64,000 bases of DNA from an uncultured Sphingomonadaceae bacterium. GTDB taxonomy: Bacteria > Pseudomonadota > Alphaproteobacteria > Sphingomonadales > Sphingomonadaceae. This document shows positions 8,098-18,352 of the stretch, piece after piece. Position numbers and translations under genes: made by a program. Position 1 is the stretch's first letter. Each line of letters starts with the position of its first letter. Location: contig CANLCX010000001.1 of assembly GCA_947489315.1 (NCBI GenBank), forward strand, positions 685,501-749,500, in the 5' to 3' direction. The notes below the pieces were generated by a model. The model was not told where the DNA came from and searched no databases. It worked only from the letters and a program-made list of their open reading frames with translations.

Positions 8098-11000
8098 TCA
8101 CTCGGCAGGCTCTAGTTCTTCTTCCTCGGCCGGGCCGCCCTGACCGCAGGTTTCATCACCTTCTGCACATTCGCCATCATCTGCTTCGTTTGCATCATCT
8201 TCGCTGACCCACAGATCATCATTGCCTGCACCGGTCACTGGTTCGTCAATCAACGGATCTTCGACATATTCCTCGTTTTCCTTCAGCTCGATCAAATTGG
8301 TTTCGAACGGATCGCTGACCACAGAGCCGCCTTCGCTTGGCGTGACTTCTTCCTCGATGATATCTTGTATCGGATCATCAATCTCCGGATCAGGCGTTGG
8401 AGTCGGGGTAGGCGTTGGCGTCGGAGGCGGCGGTGCACCACAGCTGGATGGATCAATAATGAAACAGCCATTGATCGTTGAAAGATCATCAAACCCGACC
8501 ACAGTATCTGTTGCAAAAATCGTATCTATCCCGGTGTCACCGCCAACACTGCCATTAATAACAATATTGGCAGTGCTGCCTGCGCTAAGCCCGTTGATCG
8601 TCAGACTATCAACCGTGAAACCGCGACGTTCATCAAATGACACGCCCGCAACAGTATTTTGGATAAACAGATCGCCATCGACGATAAACTGGGCAATGCC
8701 GCCACGGATCAGGCCGTTATCAATATCGAGACCGTCACTATTTTCCAGCCGCGCATCGACTGCGGCGACACCAAGTCCCGCAATATCGGCAAAGGCCTGG
8801 TCTGTCATCGCGTAGATATTCTGAGCCTGCAGCGTCATCAGCCCCACGCCGCCAAAGCTGCCGCCCGCATTGGTAATTTGGATCAAACCGCCATTGGCAT
8901 TGATCCTGAGGTCATCGAGCGACGTCATGTTCAATGTTGTGCCGGCAGAGGCATTGGTCAGGTTCAAATTCCCATCAACCCGCGTGGACTGACCGGAATC
9001 TATCGTCAAACTACCGGAAAAACCAATCGTCGCCGTTTGAGCGCCGCTAACATTGTCGCCAGTCTGTATGGTCAGATCCTGAACGATCAGGTCCGGTGTA
9101 GAGTTGCCGGTTTGGGCAACAAACAAGGTGAGGTCCTGATTGGATTGGATGCGCGAAAATTCATCATTGTTGAGGCTGAATACACCGGTTGTTCCCGCAC
9201 CGCCCAGAATCGCTTGGTTGATACCATTGCTCTCGATGAAAATATCATTGGTTTGGGTAAACTCGCCGAGCTGACCGGATGTCCCGATATTGATATCGGC
9301 GGACGACAGATCGATAGTTGTCCCCGTCGCAAGCGCCTGAATATCAACCAGGTTACCAGCGGTGATCGTCAAAGCGTTGTTCGCGTTGACGGTATCGTTA
9401 ATCGTAACATCAACCGCTGCGGTTATATCAATATTACCGTTGGCGCTTACGACCGCTTGGCCGCTTATGCCAGCTGGTGATCGTCCTACACCGCTACCCA
9501 CGATGATGAGTTCGTTCAATTCCGCGCTGCCCGCCAGGCTGGTGAGCTGAATGTTGCCTGTAGCGCTGGCATCGTCGACCACAAGGTTGCCTCTTGTGAC
9601 AATGTCTATGTTGCCAGCATTGGCGGTGGCTCTCACTCTCATCGCCCCATCAGACCTAAGGAAAACATTGTTGCCAAAGGCAGACAGACTATCGCTAATC
9701 AAGGCGTTATTGCGAACAGCGACATCGCCATCAACGGCAGATAAACTTGCAAATCCAGCCGTGAGATTGTTTATTTCCACGCCTTGATCGCCTGTAAACC
9801 GAAGTGTTCCACCTTCGGCCGTTTCGACCATCACTGTGCCATCCACGACCACTCTAAGATTTGGAGACACGATGGTTGTAGCTGTAAAGTCATTGTTCGC
9901 GTCGGCGCTAATGAAATTGTCGGTGGTTACATTGCCAAACACAATTGAGTCTTCGGCAAACAGGCGCAAACCGCCGCCGACTTTGGTAGTAACATCAACA
10001 TCCGTGAAGTTGATGTTTCCGGTTGCAAAGAAGTCGCCCCGTCGAGATATATCGAGATCGCCATTAATATTGATATCACCATTGGTGGCGTTGATCCTCA
10101 AGCCTTCGGAGAATCGAGGATCCCCGTTGTCGCCGGTATCAGCGCCTCCTAATGTGACAGAACTGCCTGCCAAACTTGTCTCGTTTACAGATATAACATT
10201 GCCGATAATGAGATCATCAGTGACCTCGACTGCAATCGTAGTTCCGGCATCCAGCAAATTAGCCGTCATTGCAGAACCATCAATGACAATGGAATCGCCC
10301 GCGATCAGCATATCCCCAAATATATCGCCGCCATTCAGGTCGAGCATATTCCCGGCATCTATGGAACCGAAGTCGATGAAACTGCCGGAAGTTAAAGTTA
10401 TATCGATACCCGCATTAATGCTACCGACCGTAATATCACCACCATCAAGATCGATATTTTGTGCACCAGAAGTGCCGCCTAAGAAAATCGATCCAGGTGC
10501 GCTTAGAATGATATCCGTGTCAGGAACGTTGATCTGATCAAAGCTGAAATCACCGCCTGCGTCATAATTCACATCGCCAACGCCGACAGTCAAAATACCG
10601 ACGCTCATGCTTCCCGGTACTGAGTAAAAGCCTTCGAGTCCGCCGCCGCGATTTGCCACTGTGGTCAACTCACCGCCGGTATTAATAGCGCCAGCTGATA
10701 TGCTGCCGCCGACCGTAATACCGATATCGTTGCCACTGTTCAGCGATCCGGAACCCAGCAGGCTTCCGGCTGCATCAACACCCAGCAGGCCGCTCGTCAG
10801 TTCCGCATCGCGGAGATTCACATCGCCTTCGGTGCTGTTCACAAATATTTCGTCGCTAGCGATGAAGCGCGAGGGAATGCCGTCAGCACCCATCACGATA
10901 TCCCTGCGAGTGGATACCAATATCCGGCTGGCAATAATGTCACCATTTTCGATAATCGCCTGAATCGGAACACCGGATTGACCGATTTGAACGATATTGT

Positions 11001-14000
11001 CGGCACTAAGCGCGCCAAGACATAAATTGCCTTCAACGCAGCCCGCACTCAGCAAGCCGTTGTCGTCTGATTGGCCAATAGCAGCAATCACGGCATTGGA
11101 AGGCGCATTGTTGATATCAGCGCTGATAGAGCTAGCGGAGATCGTTCCGCCCAGACCATCCATGGCATCGGCCGTCATGATCACGGCAAAATCATTGGCG
11201 TTGATGTCGCCAGCAGCGACGATCGACGCGATGGGCGTCAGGGGTGTACTGAATAATTGACCAGCATCACCAATATCACCGGCGAGCAGAACCAGATTGT
11301 TCAAGCTGCTGAACGGGTCGGCAAGATTGACCGGATCGATTGGATCATTCGCCGCCGCGATGCTTGCTCCGGATTGGATGATTATGTCATCACCGGTACG
11401 TACCGAAAGGAGATTGTCGGAAACAACATTTGTGCCGGTCTGAAAGATTGCATTGCCGCCAGCCTCAACTCGGATTGCACCGGAAGAAGAAATATCACCC
11501 GTGAATGTGGCGTTATATTGGGGGTCAAAAAATTCAAAGCTAAAGCCATTATCGCCGCCAGCCCGGACAAATATCCCGCTCGACACTGTAGTACCTGCAC
11601 CAGATACAAAAGTAATTGGTGTTCCGGTTACCAAGGCATCGTTCAGCAGCGCATTTTGCCCAGCTGACAGGTCAATATTGGTCAAAGCCCGCAAATCAGA
11701 GGCAGAGGCATTGCCTTCTGCGCGAATGGCAATGGCAGTGTCGGAGTTGATGATCGATCCGGTCGCGCTGTTAAAATCGCTTTGCGCCCGCGCATCAAAA
11801 GTCCCGGCAACATCAATCGACGTCGTTGGACCCGCATTATTGCTATGGGTTACAAGAATGGAGGAGCCGCTCATGACATCCATCAATCCGCCAACCACCA
11901 GCTGGCTATCTCCATCATAAGCAAATTCAGCATTTCCAGCCACGTTGATGACAACATCGCCTGCAACCGAAATCGGCCCGCTATTGCCAGAGAGGAAGAA
12001 TCCGCTTGTTGGATCTGCTAAAGCCAAAGCTTCTACGTTCAGCGAGGCGAGTGAGATCAAGCCAGCGGGATCGGTTGATGTGTCAGTTATTTCGATCCGG
12101 CCACCGATGCCTGTGGGATCTACGTCATCACTTGCGTTGCGTCCATTGGAGAACATGCTGACGTTGCCTAGAGAGATAATGCCAGGACTACCTTCCTGCA
12201 CTTCGAGCGAGGCCGTTCCGCCTGCGCCCGATCCGCCAACACCGGATAGTCCCGCAACACCTACGCCAAAACTGCCGGTTAGACCGGCATCGCCGCCTTG
12301 ACCGGTCGTGGTAATGGTCAAGTCATCGCCAGTTATAGTCCCGCCTTGCGCTAGCAAACGGGCAGTGCCTCCGGTCCCTTGGCCACCATCCCCGCCATCG
12401 CCGGATGTGCTGTTGTAGGAATAGCCACCAGTGCCACCTTCTCCGCCAGTACCAGTGCTGGTTAGCGTAAAGGGCGCGCCGCCGTTTACCTCGAAATTTG
12501 CGCCCGTGCGAACGGCGAATTCGACTGTTCCGCCTTGGGCTGAGCCGCCGCTTCCGCCATCGCCCCCGTCACCCAAAAATTCGTCAAAACCGGTTCCGCC
12601 ATTGCCGCCAACGGCGTCGCTATTTGCCAGTAACGGTCCACCGCTAGTTGTCAGTGTTCCATTTCCGCCAACAATTTCCAGTCTCGCGATACCGCCTTGT
12701 GCATCACCACCATTCCCGCCGTTCCCTGCATTTCCGCTGATACCGTCGCTGAATCCTCCGTTGCCGCCGGTCGCGTTGGATAAAATTGTCGGCTGATTGA
12801 GTTGGACTGCGACATTATTGACATTGAGGGTGGAGGTACCGCCGGTTGCGTCTCCGGCATCGCCGCCTGTTAGGCCATTGCCGCCATTGCCGCCTGTCGC
12901 GCTGCTATCTATAATATAACTCGGATTAGTGGCGTCATCTTGATTCAGATTTATGGTCGCAAAACCACCTATGCCATTTCCACCATTGCCACCGGCTTCG
13001 GTTGCTTCACCTGTTGTGATCCCTGTACTGTTTCCGCCATCACTTCCGACGCCTAGTGATTGGACAGTCAATTGGTTGAAGCTGATTGTGCCGGTAGTGT
13101 TATTGAATGTTGCGCTACCACCCGTTCCGTTACCGCCAATTCCGCCAGTGCCAGCGGGAAAATCTACTCCACTGATATTTCGCAGACGTGCTCGACCACC
13201 TTCTCCACCATAGCCATCTGTGCTGATGAGCAGTTCCTGGGCATTGACGATTGATGTGCCGTCAAGATTGAACGTGGCGGTCCCGCCAGTACCGGCTCCA
13301 CCATTTCCGGCGTTGCTGCCATCTCCCCGGCCACCATTGCCACTTATCGATATAAAGGAAGTGAAGCGAACTGCATTGCCCAGCGCATCTACTCTAATCT
13401 GGTTGACGTCCAACGTTCCTGATGTAGCGTTGAAGGTCGCATTTCCGCCGATACCGATGCCGCCGTTGCCAGCGTTGTCGCCATCAACGGGATCGCCGAA
13501 ACCGCCATCGCCACCCAGACCACTTGCTGTAGCCACTATCGTATCAATGGTCGCATTGCTGCCATCTAGGTTGAAGACGACATTGCCACCCGTGCCAGTG
13601 CCACCGCTTCCGGCTGGTCCGGTCGGGTTGGGGCCGCCGTCACCACCGAAGCCGTCGCTGCTGATAGTGATATCATCGGCCACAAATGTTCCATTTAGAA
13701 GATCTATAGTGGTCAGTCCGCCGATGCCGGTTCTGCCTTCGCCCCGAGGAGCACCGTTGGGACCAGGTACCTCAACATCAAAAAACACGGAACCATCGGT
13801 GCTGAGGCTAAGGTCGTCTAAAGTCATGGATGCAGCGTCCCCGTCGATCACCAATCTAATCGTTCCGCCAGTGCCACTCCCCAGATCTGCATCTCCAAAG
13901 CCATTGGCGTTACCGCTGACGCGTCCAGTGAAATTGATGGAAGCGTTATCGGCAGAAATTAATATGTTGCCGCCAAGTGCGTCTGCTGTTCCTGAATTTG

Positions 14001-16443
14001 AATCAAAGTTTCCGCTTCGTCCCGTAAGAATTCCGCCATTGCGAGATAATATATTGATGTTTCCGCCAGAAACGATCGTACCATTTCGAAAGCTTCCACT
14101 GTTGGACAACCCCAAGTTGTCGAAACTTACCGTACTGTTATCAACAATGACATCGATCGAACCCGTAATGACAGCGCCAATGTTGTCGTTAACAAGCAAT
14201 CCCGAACCAACACCCGTTCCGATCACAGATATAGTCGCCGATGGCGTTGCTGCAGCGCCAATGGCATCAGCGTTAGTGCTCGTGTTAAATTGTATATCGT
14301 CACTTACATTTAATGTGGTGCCGGTACCGCTGATCGTAAGATTCGCTGTCGGTCGGTTGGAGATACCGCCTATAATTTCACCAGCTGGCCCATAAGATGT
14401 GGCGCTTCCCGCAGTCGACGTTGAAGATAGTGAGGCAATTGTATGATTGCCCCCAGTGATCGAAATATCAACATTGCCAGCAAAACCATCATTACTTTGG
14501 GCGATGTTTTCGTCGCTTCCACCCGAAGCAATTCCGCTGGTGTTTATGGAAATTCGCCCGGCGATCATCGTACCATTCTGAAGATTCAAAGAGAAATCGC
14601 CGCCTGCACTGTCGTTGCCGACACGTCCGGGGCCGCTGCCACCAATTTTTCCGCTACCGGAACTTGATGTGCCGGCATTGAATGCAACATCACCTGCAAG
14701 ATTGATGCTGCTATCATTATCCGTAAGAACCAAGCTGATATTGCCTGCCTGAGCGGAACCATTAAATTCTTCGCCCTTGCCGCCTTGTGCATTGGCCAAG
14801 AACTGCGATGAGCCATCAACCTGAAAACTTCCGCCATTAGAAACGTTAATGGAGATATCGCCGGCAACAGCGTCTTCGCCAACGCCCGTTCCTCCGTTGT
14901 TGCGGATTATGAAGAAATCATCGGCCCCCATTGCGCTTACATCGGCGGTAAAATTCCCTCCGATGGTAATCTCTCCAATACCATCGGGACTTGCGGGATC
15001 GTCGACAGCTAGAATATTAATTGTTCCGCCATTTGCCGCCGAACTTCCGGCGCGAAGGCTGGCATTGCCGGCAACGCGAATGACACCACCAGCATCGGCG
15101 GCAAAGTTAATTTCTGTGCCGGCATTGAGATCGAGATTATAACGGTCGCCAGATGCGCCGCTCTGCACATCGATTCCAGAGCTTGTTGATATTGCATCAA
15201 TGGCGCCGCTGGCAGTTGCTGAAATATCTGCTGTAAAATCACCACCGGTAAACGCGATGTTGCCAGCAAGAGCCGATAGGGGGGTATCTTCGACTACGAC
15301 TTGCGCATTGCTTGTTGAGCCGCCCACAGACACATTATATCCGGCGCTCAAGACCACTTCGCCATTGACAATAGCGGCTTCTGCAGCAGGTCGATATCCC
15401 ACTTGTCCACCAACAAGCATTGTAATCGCGGCATTTTTGGGAACGGCCACCATGTAAATGGCTTGGGCATCGCGGTTTGCTTCATTGATACCCATTGTGT
15501 CTGGATCATCAGCTATTGGCGTAGCGGAATTACCAGTTGTGCTTCCTGTATGAACAATGCCGTTACCATCGGCGGTGCCCACTGTGACCGCGATGTCGAA
15601 CAATCCGTTATTGATCAGCAGGTCGGCTTGCTCAGCAGCTACATAGGCCGCGGATCCGTTAACATCGACAGACCCACCCTGGACGACACGAGGTGCGACA
15701 AGGGCCACATAATCGTTGATCGTGGAAAATGCTGAATTGGCGTCGATAGATGCGGTTTGGGCGATGCTGACAGCGGAGGAACTGTCAGCGATACCGCTGA
15801 AACGGATTTCGCCCGAAGGACCGAACAGGCCACCGCTTGTATCAATATCATTGGTAGTCAAAACCAGGCTGCCGACATTAAAAGCAGATCCAGCACCTGC
15901 GATGATGCCGCCCGGGCTATAAAACCACGCACTTCCGCCTTGGGTGCCGTTCACGCGCGTATTTACGGTGCCGTTAAACTGGATCGCGCGAAAATCGCCT
16001 GACAGGCTAGCCGTCGGCATGATGCGGTTAAGGACGGTAAATTCTGACGCACTATTGAATGTTATGGATCGGCCGGAAGGCAGAATGTTGATAGGTGCGT
16101 TGGTGGTATCGAGCGTCGCAGTGTCCAACGGCGCCCAGTTTATGATCGATTCTGAGCCTGAGATAAAGACGACATCGGCCGCAGGTCCGGGTGACCAGCT
16201 ATCGCCTGGTCCAAAGCTGGGAGTAGCCTGAAACGAGCGGGCTGGGTCAAGTGCCTGAGCATGAACCGTTTGTCCTGCGGTTGACAGAAACACGGCAGCA
16301 GCCATGAATGATCCGCCAGCAAGCAGTTTCAACTTACGGGCCGCATTTGATCGATCGAAATTTTTCGGATCCTTAGCCATCTTATTGCCTTTGATTAAAC
16401 TGTTGCTGCTTGTTTTTTTCATCATCTTGCCTCTGGTCATCAT
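8098..16443 (-). CDS. Giant two-partner-secretion exoprotein (TpsA, filamentous-haemagglutinin-like)
   Basis: A 2781-residue predicted surface or secreted adhesin. It has an extended basic N-region, a hydrophobic core and cleavage near residue 64 (VHAQA|LDP). The following ~250 residues resemble the TPS/haemagglutination domain: SITFNSASEFTVLNRI, then the FNGTVNTRVNG and FYSPGGIIAG segments. The remainder is Asn/Gly/Thr/Ser-rich, as expected of a right-handed beta-helix. Residues ~900-1418 hold about eleven Gly-rich units ending in GGxAxF. The C-terminus has a Cys pair near residues 2655-2665, a (PT)n linker and a ~95-residue acidic tail with a second Cys pair. There is no autotransporter barrel; export is expected through the TpsB encoded 16 nt upstream. 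Its receptor or activity is unknown. Confidence 0.9.
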   Translation of the reverse strand: MMTRGKMMKKTSSNSLIKGNKMAKDPKNFDRSNAARKLKLLAGGSFMAAAVFLSTAGQTVHAQALDPARSFQATPSFGPGDSWSPGPAADVVFISGSESIINWAPLDTATLDTTNAPINILPSGRSITFNSASEFTVLNRIMPTASLSGDFRAIQFNGTVNTRVNGTQGGSAWFYSPGGIIAGAGSAFNVGSLVLTTNDIDTSGGLFGPSGEIRFSGIADSSSAVSIAQTASIDANSAFSTINDYVALVAPRVVQGGSVDVNGSAAYVAAEQADLLINNGLFDIAVTVGTADGNGIVHTGSTTGNSATPIADDPDTMGINEANRDAQAIYMVAVPKNAAITMLVGGQVGYRPAAEAAIVNGEVVLSAGYNVSVGGSTSNAQVVVEDTPLSALAGNIAFTGGDFTADISATASGAIDAISTSSGIDVQSGASGDRYNLDLNAGTEINFAADAGGVIRVAGNASLRAGSSAANGGTINILAVDDPASPDGIGEITIGGNFTADVSAMGADDFFIIRNNGGTGVGEDAVAGDISINVSNGGSFQVDGSSQFLANAQGGKGEEFNGSAQAGNISLVLTDNDSSINLAGDVAFNAGTSSSGSGKIGGSGPGRVGNDSAGGDFSLNLQNGTMIAGRISINTSGIASGGSDENIAQSNDGFAGNVDISITGGNHTIASLSSTSTAGSATSYGPAGEIIGGISNRPTANLTISGTGTTLNVSDDIQFNTSTNADAIGAAATPSATISVIGTGVGSGLLVNDNIGAVITGSIDVIVDNSTVSFDNLGLSNSGSFRNGTIVSGGNINILSRNGGILTGRSGNFDSNSGTADALGGNILISADNASINFTGRVSGNANGFGDADLGSGTGGTIRLVIDGDAASMTLDDLSLSTDGSVFFDVEVPGPNGAPRGEGRTGIGGLTTIDLLNGTFVADDITISSDGFGGDGGPNPTGPAGSGGTGTGGNVVFNLDGSNATIDTIVATASGLGGDGGFGDPVDGDNAGNGGIGIGGNATFNATSGTLDVNQIRVDALGNAVRFTSFISISGNGGRGDGSNAGNGGAGTGGTATFNLDGTSIVNAQELLISTDGYGGEGGRARLRNISGVDFPAGTGGIGGNGTGGSATFNNTTGTISFNQLTVQSLGVGSDGGNSTGITTGEATEAGGNGGNGIGGFATINLNQDDATNPSYIIDSSATGGNGGNGLTGGDAGDATGGTSTLNVNNVAVQLNQPTILSNATGGNGGFSDGISGNAGNGGNGGDAQGGIARLEIVGGNGTLTTSGGPLLANSDAVGGNGGTGFDEFLGDGGDGGSGGSAQGGTVEFAVRTGANFEVNGGAPFTLTSTGTGGEGGTGGYSYNSTSGDGGDGGQGTGGTARLLAQGGTITGDDLTITTTGQGGDAGLTGSFGVGVAGLSGVGGSGAGGTASLEVQEGSPGIISLGNVSMFSNGRNASDDVDPTGIGGRIEITDTSTDPAGLISLASLNVEALALADPTSGFFLSGNSGPISVAGDVVINVAGNAEFAYDGDSQLVVGGLMDVMSGSSILVTHSNNAGPTTSIDVAGTFDARAQSDFNSATGSIINSDTAIAIRAEGNASASDLRALTNIDLSAGQNALLNDALVTGTPITFVSGAGTTVSSGIFVRAGGDNGFSFEFFDPQYNATFTGDISSSGAIRVEAGGNAIFQTGTNVVSDNLLSVRTGDDIIIQSGASIAAANDPIDPVNLADPFSSLNNLVLLAGDIGDAGQLFSTPLTPIASIVAAGDINANDFAVIMTADAMDGLGGTISASSISADINNAPSNAVIAAIGQSDDNGLLSAGCVEGNLCLGALSADNIVQIGQSGVPIQAIIENGDIIASRILVSTRRDIVMGADGIPSRFIASDEIFVNSTEGDVNLRDAELTSGLLGVDAAGSLLGSGSLNSGNDIGITVGGSISAGAINTGGELTTVANRGGGLEGFYSVPGSMSVGILTVGVGDVNYDAGGDFSFDQINVPDTDIILSAPGSIFLGGTSGAQNIDLDGGDITVGSINAGIDITLTSGSFIDFGSIDAGNMLDLNGGDIFGDMLIAGDSIVIDGSAMTANLLDAGTTIAVEVTDDLIIGNVISVNETSLAGSSVTLGGADTGDNGDPRFSEGLRINATNGDININGDLDISRRGDFFATGNINFTDVDVTTKVGGGLRLFAEDSIVFGNVTTDNFISADANNDFTATTIVSPNLRVVVDGTVMVETAEGGTLRFTGDQGVEINNLTAGFASLSAVDGDVAVRNNALISDSLSAFGNNVFLRSDGAMRVRATANAGNIDIVTRGNLVVDDASATGNIQLTSLAGSAELNELIIVGSGVGRSPAGISGQAVVSANGNIDITAAVDVTINDTVNANNALTITAGNLVDIQALATGTTIDLSSADINIGTSGQLGEFTQTNDIFIESNGINQAILGGAGTTGVFSLNNDEFSRIQSNQDLTLFVAQTGNSTPDLIVQDLTIQTGDNVSGAQTATIGFSGSLTIDSGQSTRVDGNLNLTNASAGTTLNMTSLDDLRINANGGLIQITNAGGSFGGVGLMTLQAQNIYAMTDQAFADIAGLGVAAVDARLENSDGLDIDNGLIRGGIAQFIVDGDLFIQNTVAGVSFDERRGFTVDSLTINGLSAGSTANIVINGSVGGDTGIDTIFATDTVVGFDDLSTINGCFIIDPSSCGAPPPPTPTPTPTPTPDPEIDDPIQDIIEEEVTPSEGGSVVSDPFETNLIELKENEEYVEDPLIDEPVTGAGNDDLWVSEDDANEADDGECAEGDETCGQGGPAEEEELEPAE

Positions 16444-16459
16444 CCGCCGCCTCTAATGT

Positions 16460-18250
16460 CTATCGTGACCATGGTGCGAGCTGCACCGTCAGGGTCATCA
16501 ACGCCCGTGCGCTATCTCGCCGGGTCTGGAATGGTCCGCGTTTCAGCGGCACGACAGCCATCACATCCAGGCTGGCCTGACGGCCAATGGTTGCGCGGAT
16601 ACCGCCGCCAGCGGAGTAAATTTTCTGAGGATCACCGGGGAAATTCTTGTTCCACACAGCCATTGCATCAAAATAGACATAGGGCTGCCAAGCGGTGCCG
16701 TTCGGTGAATCGGGGATTAGCGAGCCATAGCTGACCTCGGTCTGCAGGCCATAGCCGCTGTCGCCAATGATCGTCCCGGGATCATAGCCGCGACCCGTTG
16801 TGTAATTGCCACCGGAAATTTCTTCATAGGAAAACAGCGCATCGGGCGAATATTGAAACCGCGGTTTCAACGTGAATGCCAGCAGCGGGGTAGGGCGATA
16901 GTCGAGCTTTGCCTGTCCCCGGATCACAAAGGCGGTGGGATCGCCATCAGCCCGTGTCGGAATCACCGTTTGGCCAATACAGCGGACAAATGCGGGTCCG
17001 CATCCTTCGCTAGCGCCCAATATGCCTAGTCCTTGACGCAGTTCGAGTGATCCAGCCATGCCCCATTTCGGTTCAAAGGCGGAATAGCCGCCACGACCCG
17101 ATATGCTGCCAGGCTCAATCGCGTTGAAGTCCAGACGGGCATAAGCGATGCTGAGGTCATCCTCATTGGTCCGCACGCCAAAAATTTCGGTCTTCTGGTC
17201 AATATGCTCGAAGCCAATCGTCCCGAAAAGGTTCCGAGACTGTTTGCGGATGAACGGATAGGTCGCATAAAGGCCAGCGACCAGTGTCTCTGATTCAATA
17301 TCAAAATTGCCGGCTATATCAGGGTCGGTCCAGGCATAAGTGAAATTGCCACCAAAGCGCAGGCCTTCGCCGCCAACCCGGAATTCATGACCGACTTGCA
17401 ATACTTGTTGTTCGCTAAAATCAGCGGTCGAATAAGCGCTAATCGTCGTTTCATCGCCGAGGCCGGTAATCCCGTTAAACCGCGTGCGGAGCAATCCGCC
17501 AAATCGCCCAACCTGTTTGGATCCAAAATTCTGGATATTGGCATCGACATAGACCGGTGTGCGGACCACGTTAAATTCGCCAATCACGTCACCTGGTTGC
17601 CCCTCCGCGCCAGATGTGACCGGACGCAATGCTAAACGTACATCAAGCCCCGGAATATCACGAGCGAGCAGCAAATAGCGTTCGGCCACGTCAATATTGA
17701 AAACCGGTTCATTGATAAGTTGGTCGATATATTTCTTGAGTAATTTTTCCGATGGTCCGGCATCGCCGCGCACTTGCACCGACGTCATCCGCGCGAGCAG
17801 GACGTCAAATTTCACTTTGCCGCTTTCGATCGTCTGCGGCGGCACCTGAACAGCCGCTAGATAGCCGGCGCTGCGTAAGATGGTGGCCGCGCGATCACGG
17901 ATTTCGCACACCACAGCCACAGACACTTCTTCGCCGACATAGCCGGTATAGGCGGATCGCAATATGGAGGCATCGACCACACCCAATCCACTGAAATCAA
18001 CAGATTGCAGAGTGAATTTGACATCGGCAAATTCAGGGCTTGCGAGCGGGCAGGCGGATCGCTCGATACCACCCTCTACCGTGAGCGGCTGGGGCTGGCC
18101 TCTTTCAGCCTCGCCCAGCAATCCACGCTGAATTTCCTCTCGCGTCGGCGCAGCCACGGATGACTGTGCCCACAGACTATTATGTGCCGATAGAATTGCT
18201 GGTATTGATAGCAATAAAGCTAATTTTCGTGTTGCGCGCGCTCGCGACAT
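16460..18250 (-). CDS. TpsB outer-membrane transporter (ShlB/FhaC/HecB family)
   Basis: A 596-residue outer-membrane protein that should secrete the TpsA encoded immediately downstream. A signal peptide (cleavage about residue 29, LWAQ) precedes POTRA domains, including SVDFSGLGVVDASILRSAY and a long VQVRGD-containing segment. A C-terminal beta-barrel of about 350 residues follows. The TTGRGYDPG segment matches the conserved (V/I)RG(Y/F) loop-6 motif of FhaC. The protein ends in WSR rather than the usual terminal aromatic residue. It is separated by about 100 nt, with a stem-loop, from the FecR-like gene upstream. Assignment as TpsB is firm; specificity for the neighbouring TpsA is inferred from adjacency. 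Confidence 0.92.
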   Translation of the reverse strand: MSRARATRKLALLLSIPAILSAHNSLWAQSSVAAPTREEIQRGLLGEAERGQPQPLTVEGGIERSACPLASPEFADVKFTLQSVDFSGLGVVDASILRSAYTGYVGEEVSVAVVCEIRDRAATILRSAGYLAAVQVPPQTIESGKVKFDVLLARMTSVQVRGDAGPSEKLLKKYIDQLINEPVFNIDVAERYLLLARDIPGLDVRLALRPVTSGAEGQPGDVIGEFNVVRTPVYVDANIQNFGSKQVGRFGGLLRTRFNGITGLGDETTISAYSTADFSEQQVLQVGHEFRVGGEGLRFGGNFTYAWTDPDIAGNFDIESETLVAGLYATYPFIRKQSRNLFGTIGFEHIDQKTEIFGVRTNEDDLSIAYARLDFNAIEPGSISGRGGYSAFEPKWGMAGSLELRQGLGILGASEGCGPAFVRCIGQTVIPTRADGDPTAFVIRGQAKLDYRPTPLLAFTLKPRFQYSPDALFSYEEISGGNYTTGRGYDPGTIIGDSGYGLQTEVSYGSLIPDSPNGTAWQPYVYFDAMAVWNKNFPGDPQKIYSAGGGIRATIGRQASLDVMAVVPLKRGPFQTRRDSARALMTLTVQLAPWSR

Positions 18251-18307
18251 ATTCTTCCCCGGTTTTCAATATTTCCTGCGCGACCCCCCTGGAAATACTG
18301 TGTTTTC

Positions 18308-18341
18308 TTTCACGCCCTAACCCTCAACTCAGGGCGTGAAA
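18308..18341 (-). promoter_or_regulatory. Strong stem-loop between the FecR-like and tpsB genes
   Basis: An 11-bp perfect stem (TTTCACGCCCT at 18308-18318, its complement at 18331-18341) with a 12-nt loop lies just downstream of the FecR-like stop (18353) and 58 nt before tpsB. No run of T follows on the minus strand, so it is not a classical intrinsic terminator. It could be an attenuator, an RNase-protected 3' end or a processing site setting different levels for the two halves of the operon. Confidence 0.55.
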
Positions 18342-18352
18342 CGTCCTTATTA

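Noticed and set aside
12190-13745. GGN-rich DNA repeats considered as a CRISPR array or satellite
   Set aside because: There are no constant repeat/spacer units; the periodicity is protein-level inside a continuous reading frame.
13220-14395. Long plus-strand frame within the tpsA region
   Set aside because: Antisense shadow of Gly-rich coding; the translation is a Pro/Ser/Leu-rich low-complexity string without a ribosome site or family match.
8098-16443. TpsA considered as a type V autotransporter
   Set aside because: No C-terminal beta-barrel; the end is acidic and a TpsB gene is adjacent.
18308-18341. Stem-loop considered as a classical Rho-independent terminator
   Set aside because: No T-run on the minus strand after the stem, and tpsB would then need its own promoter, which I could not see.
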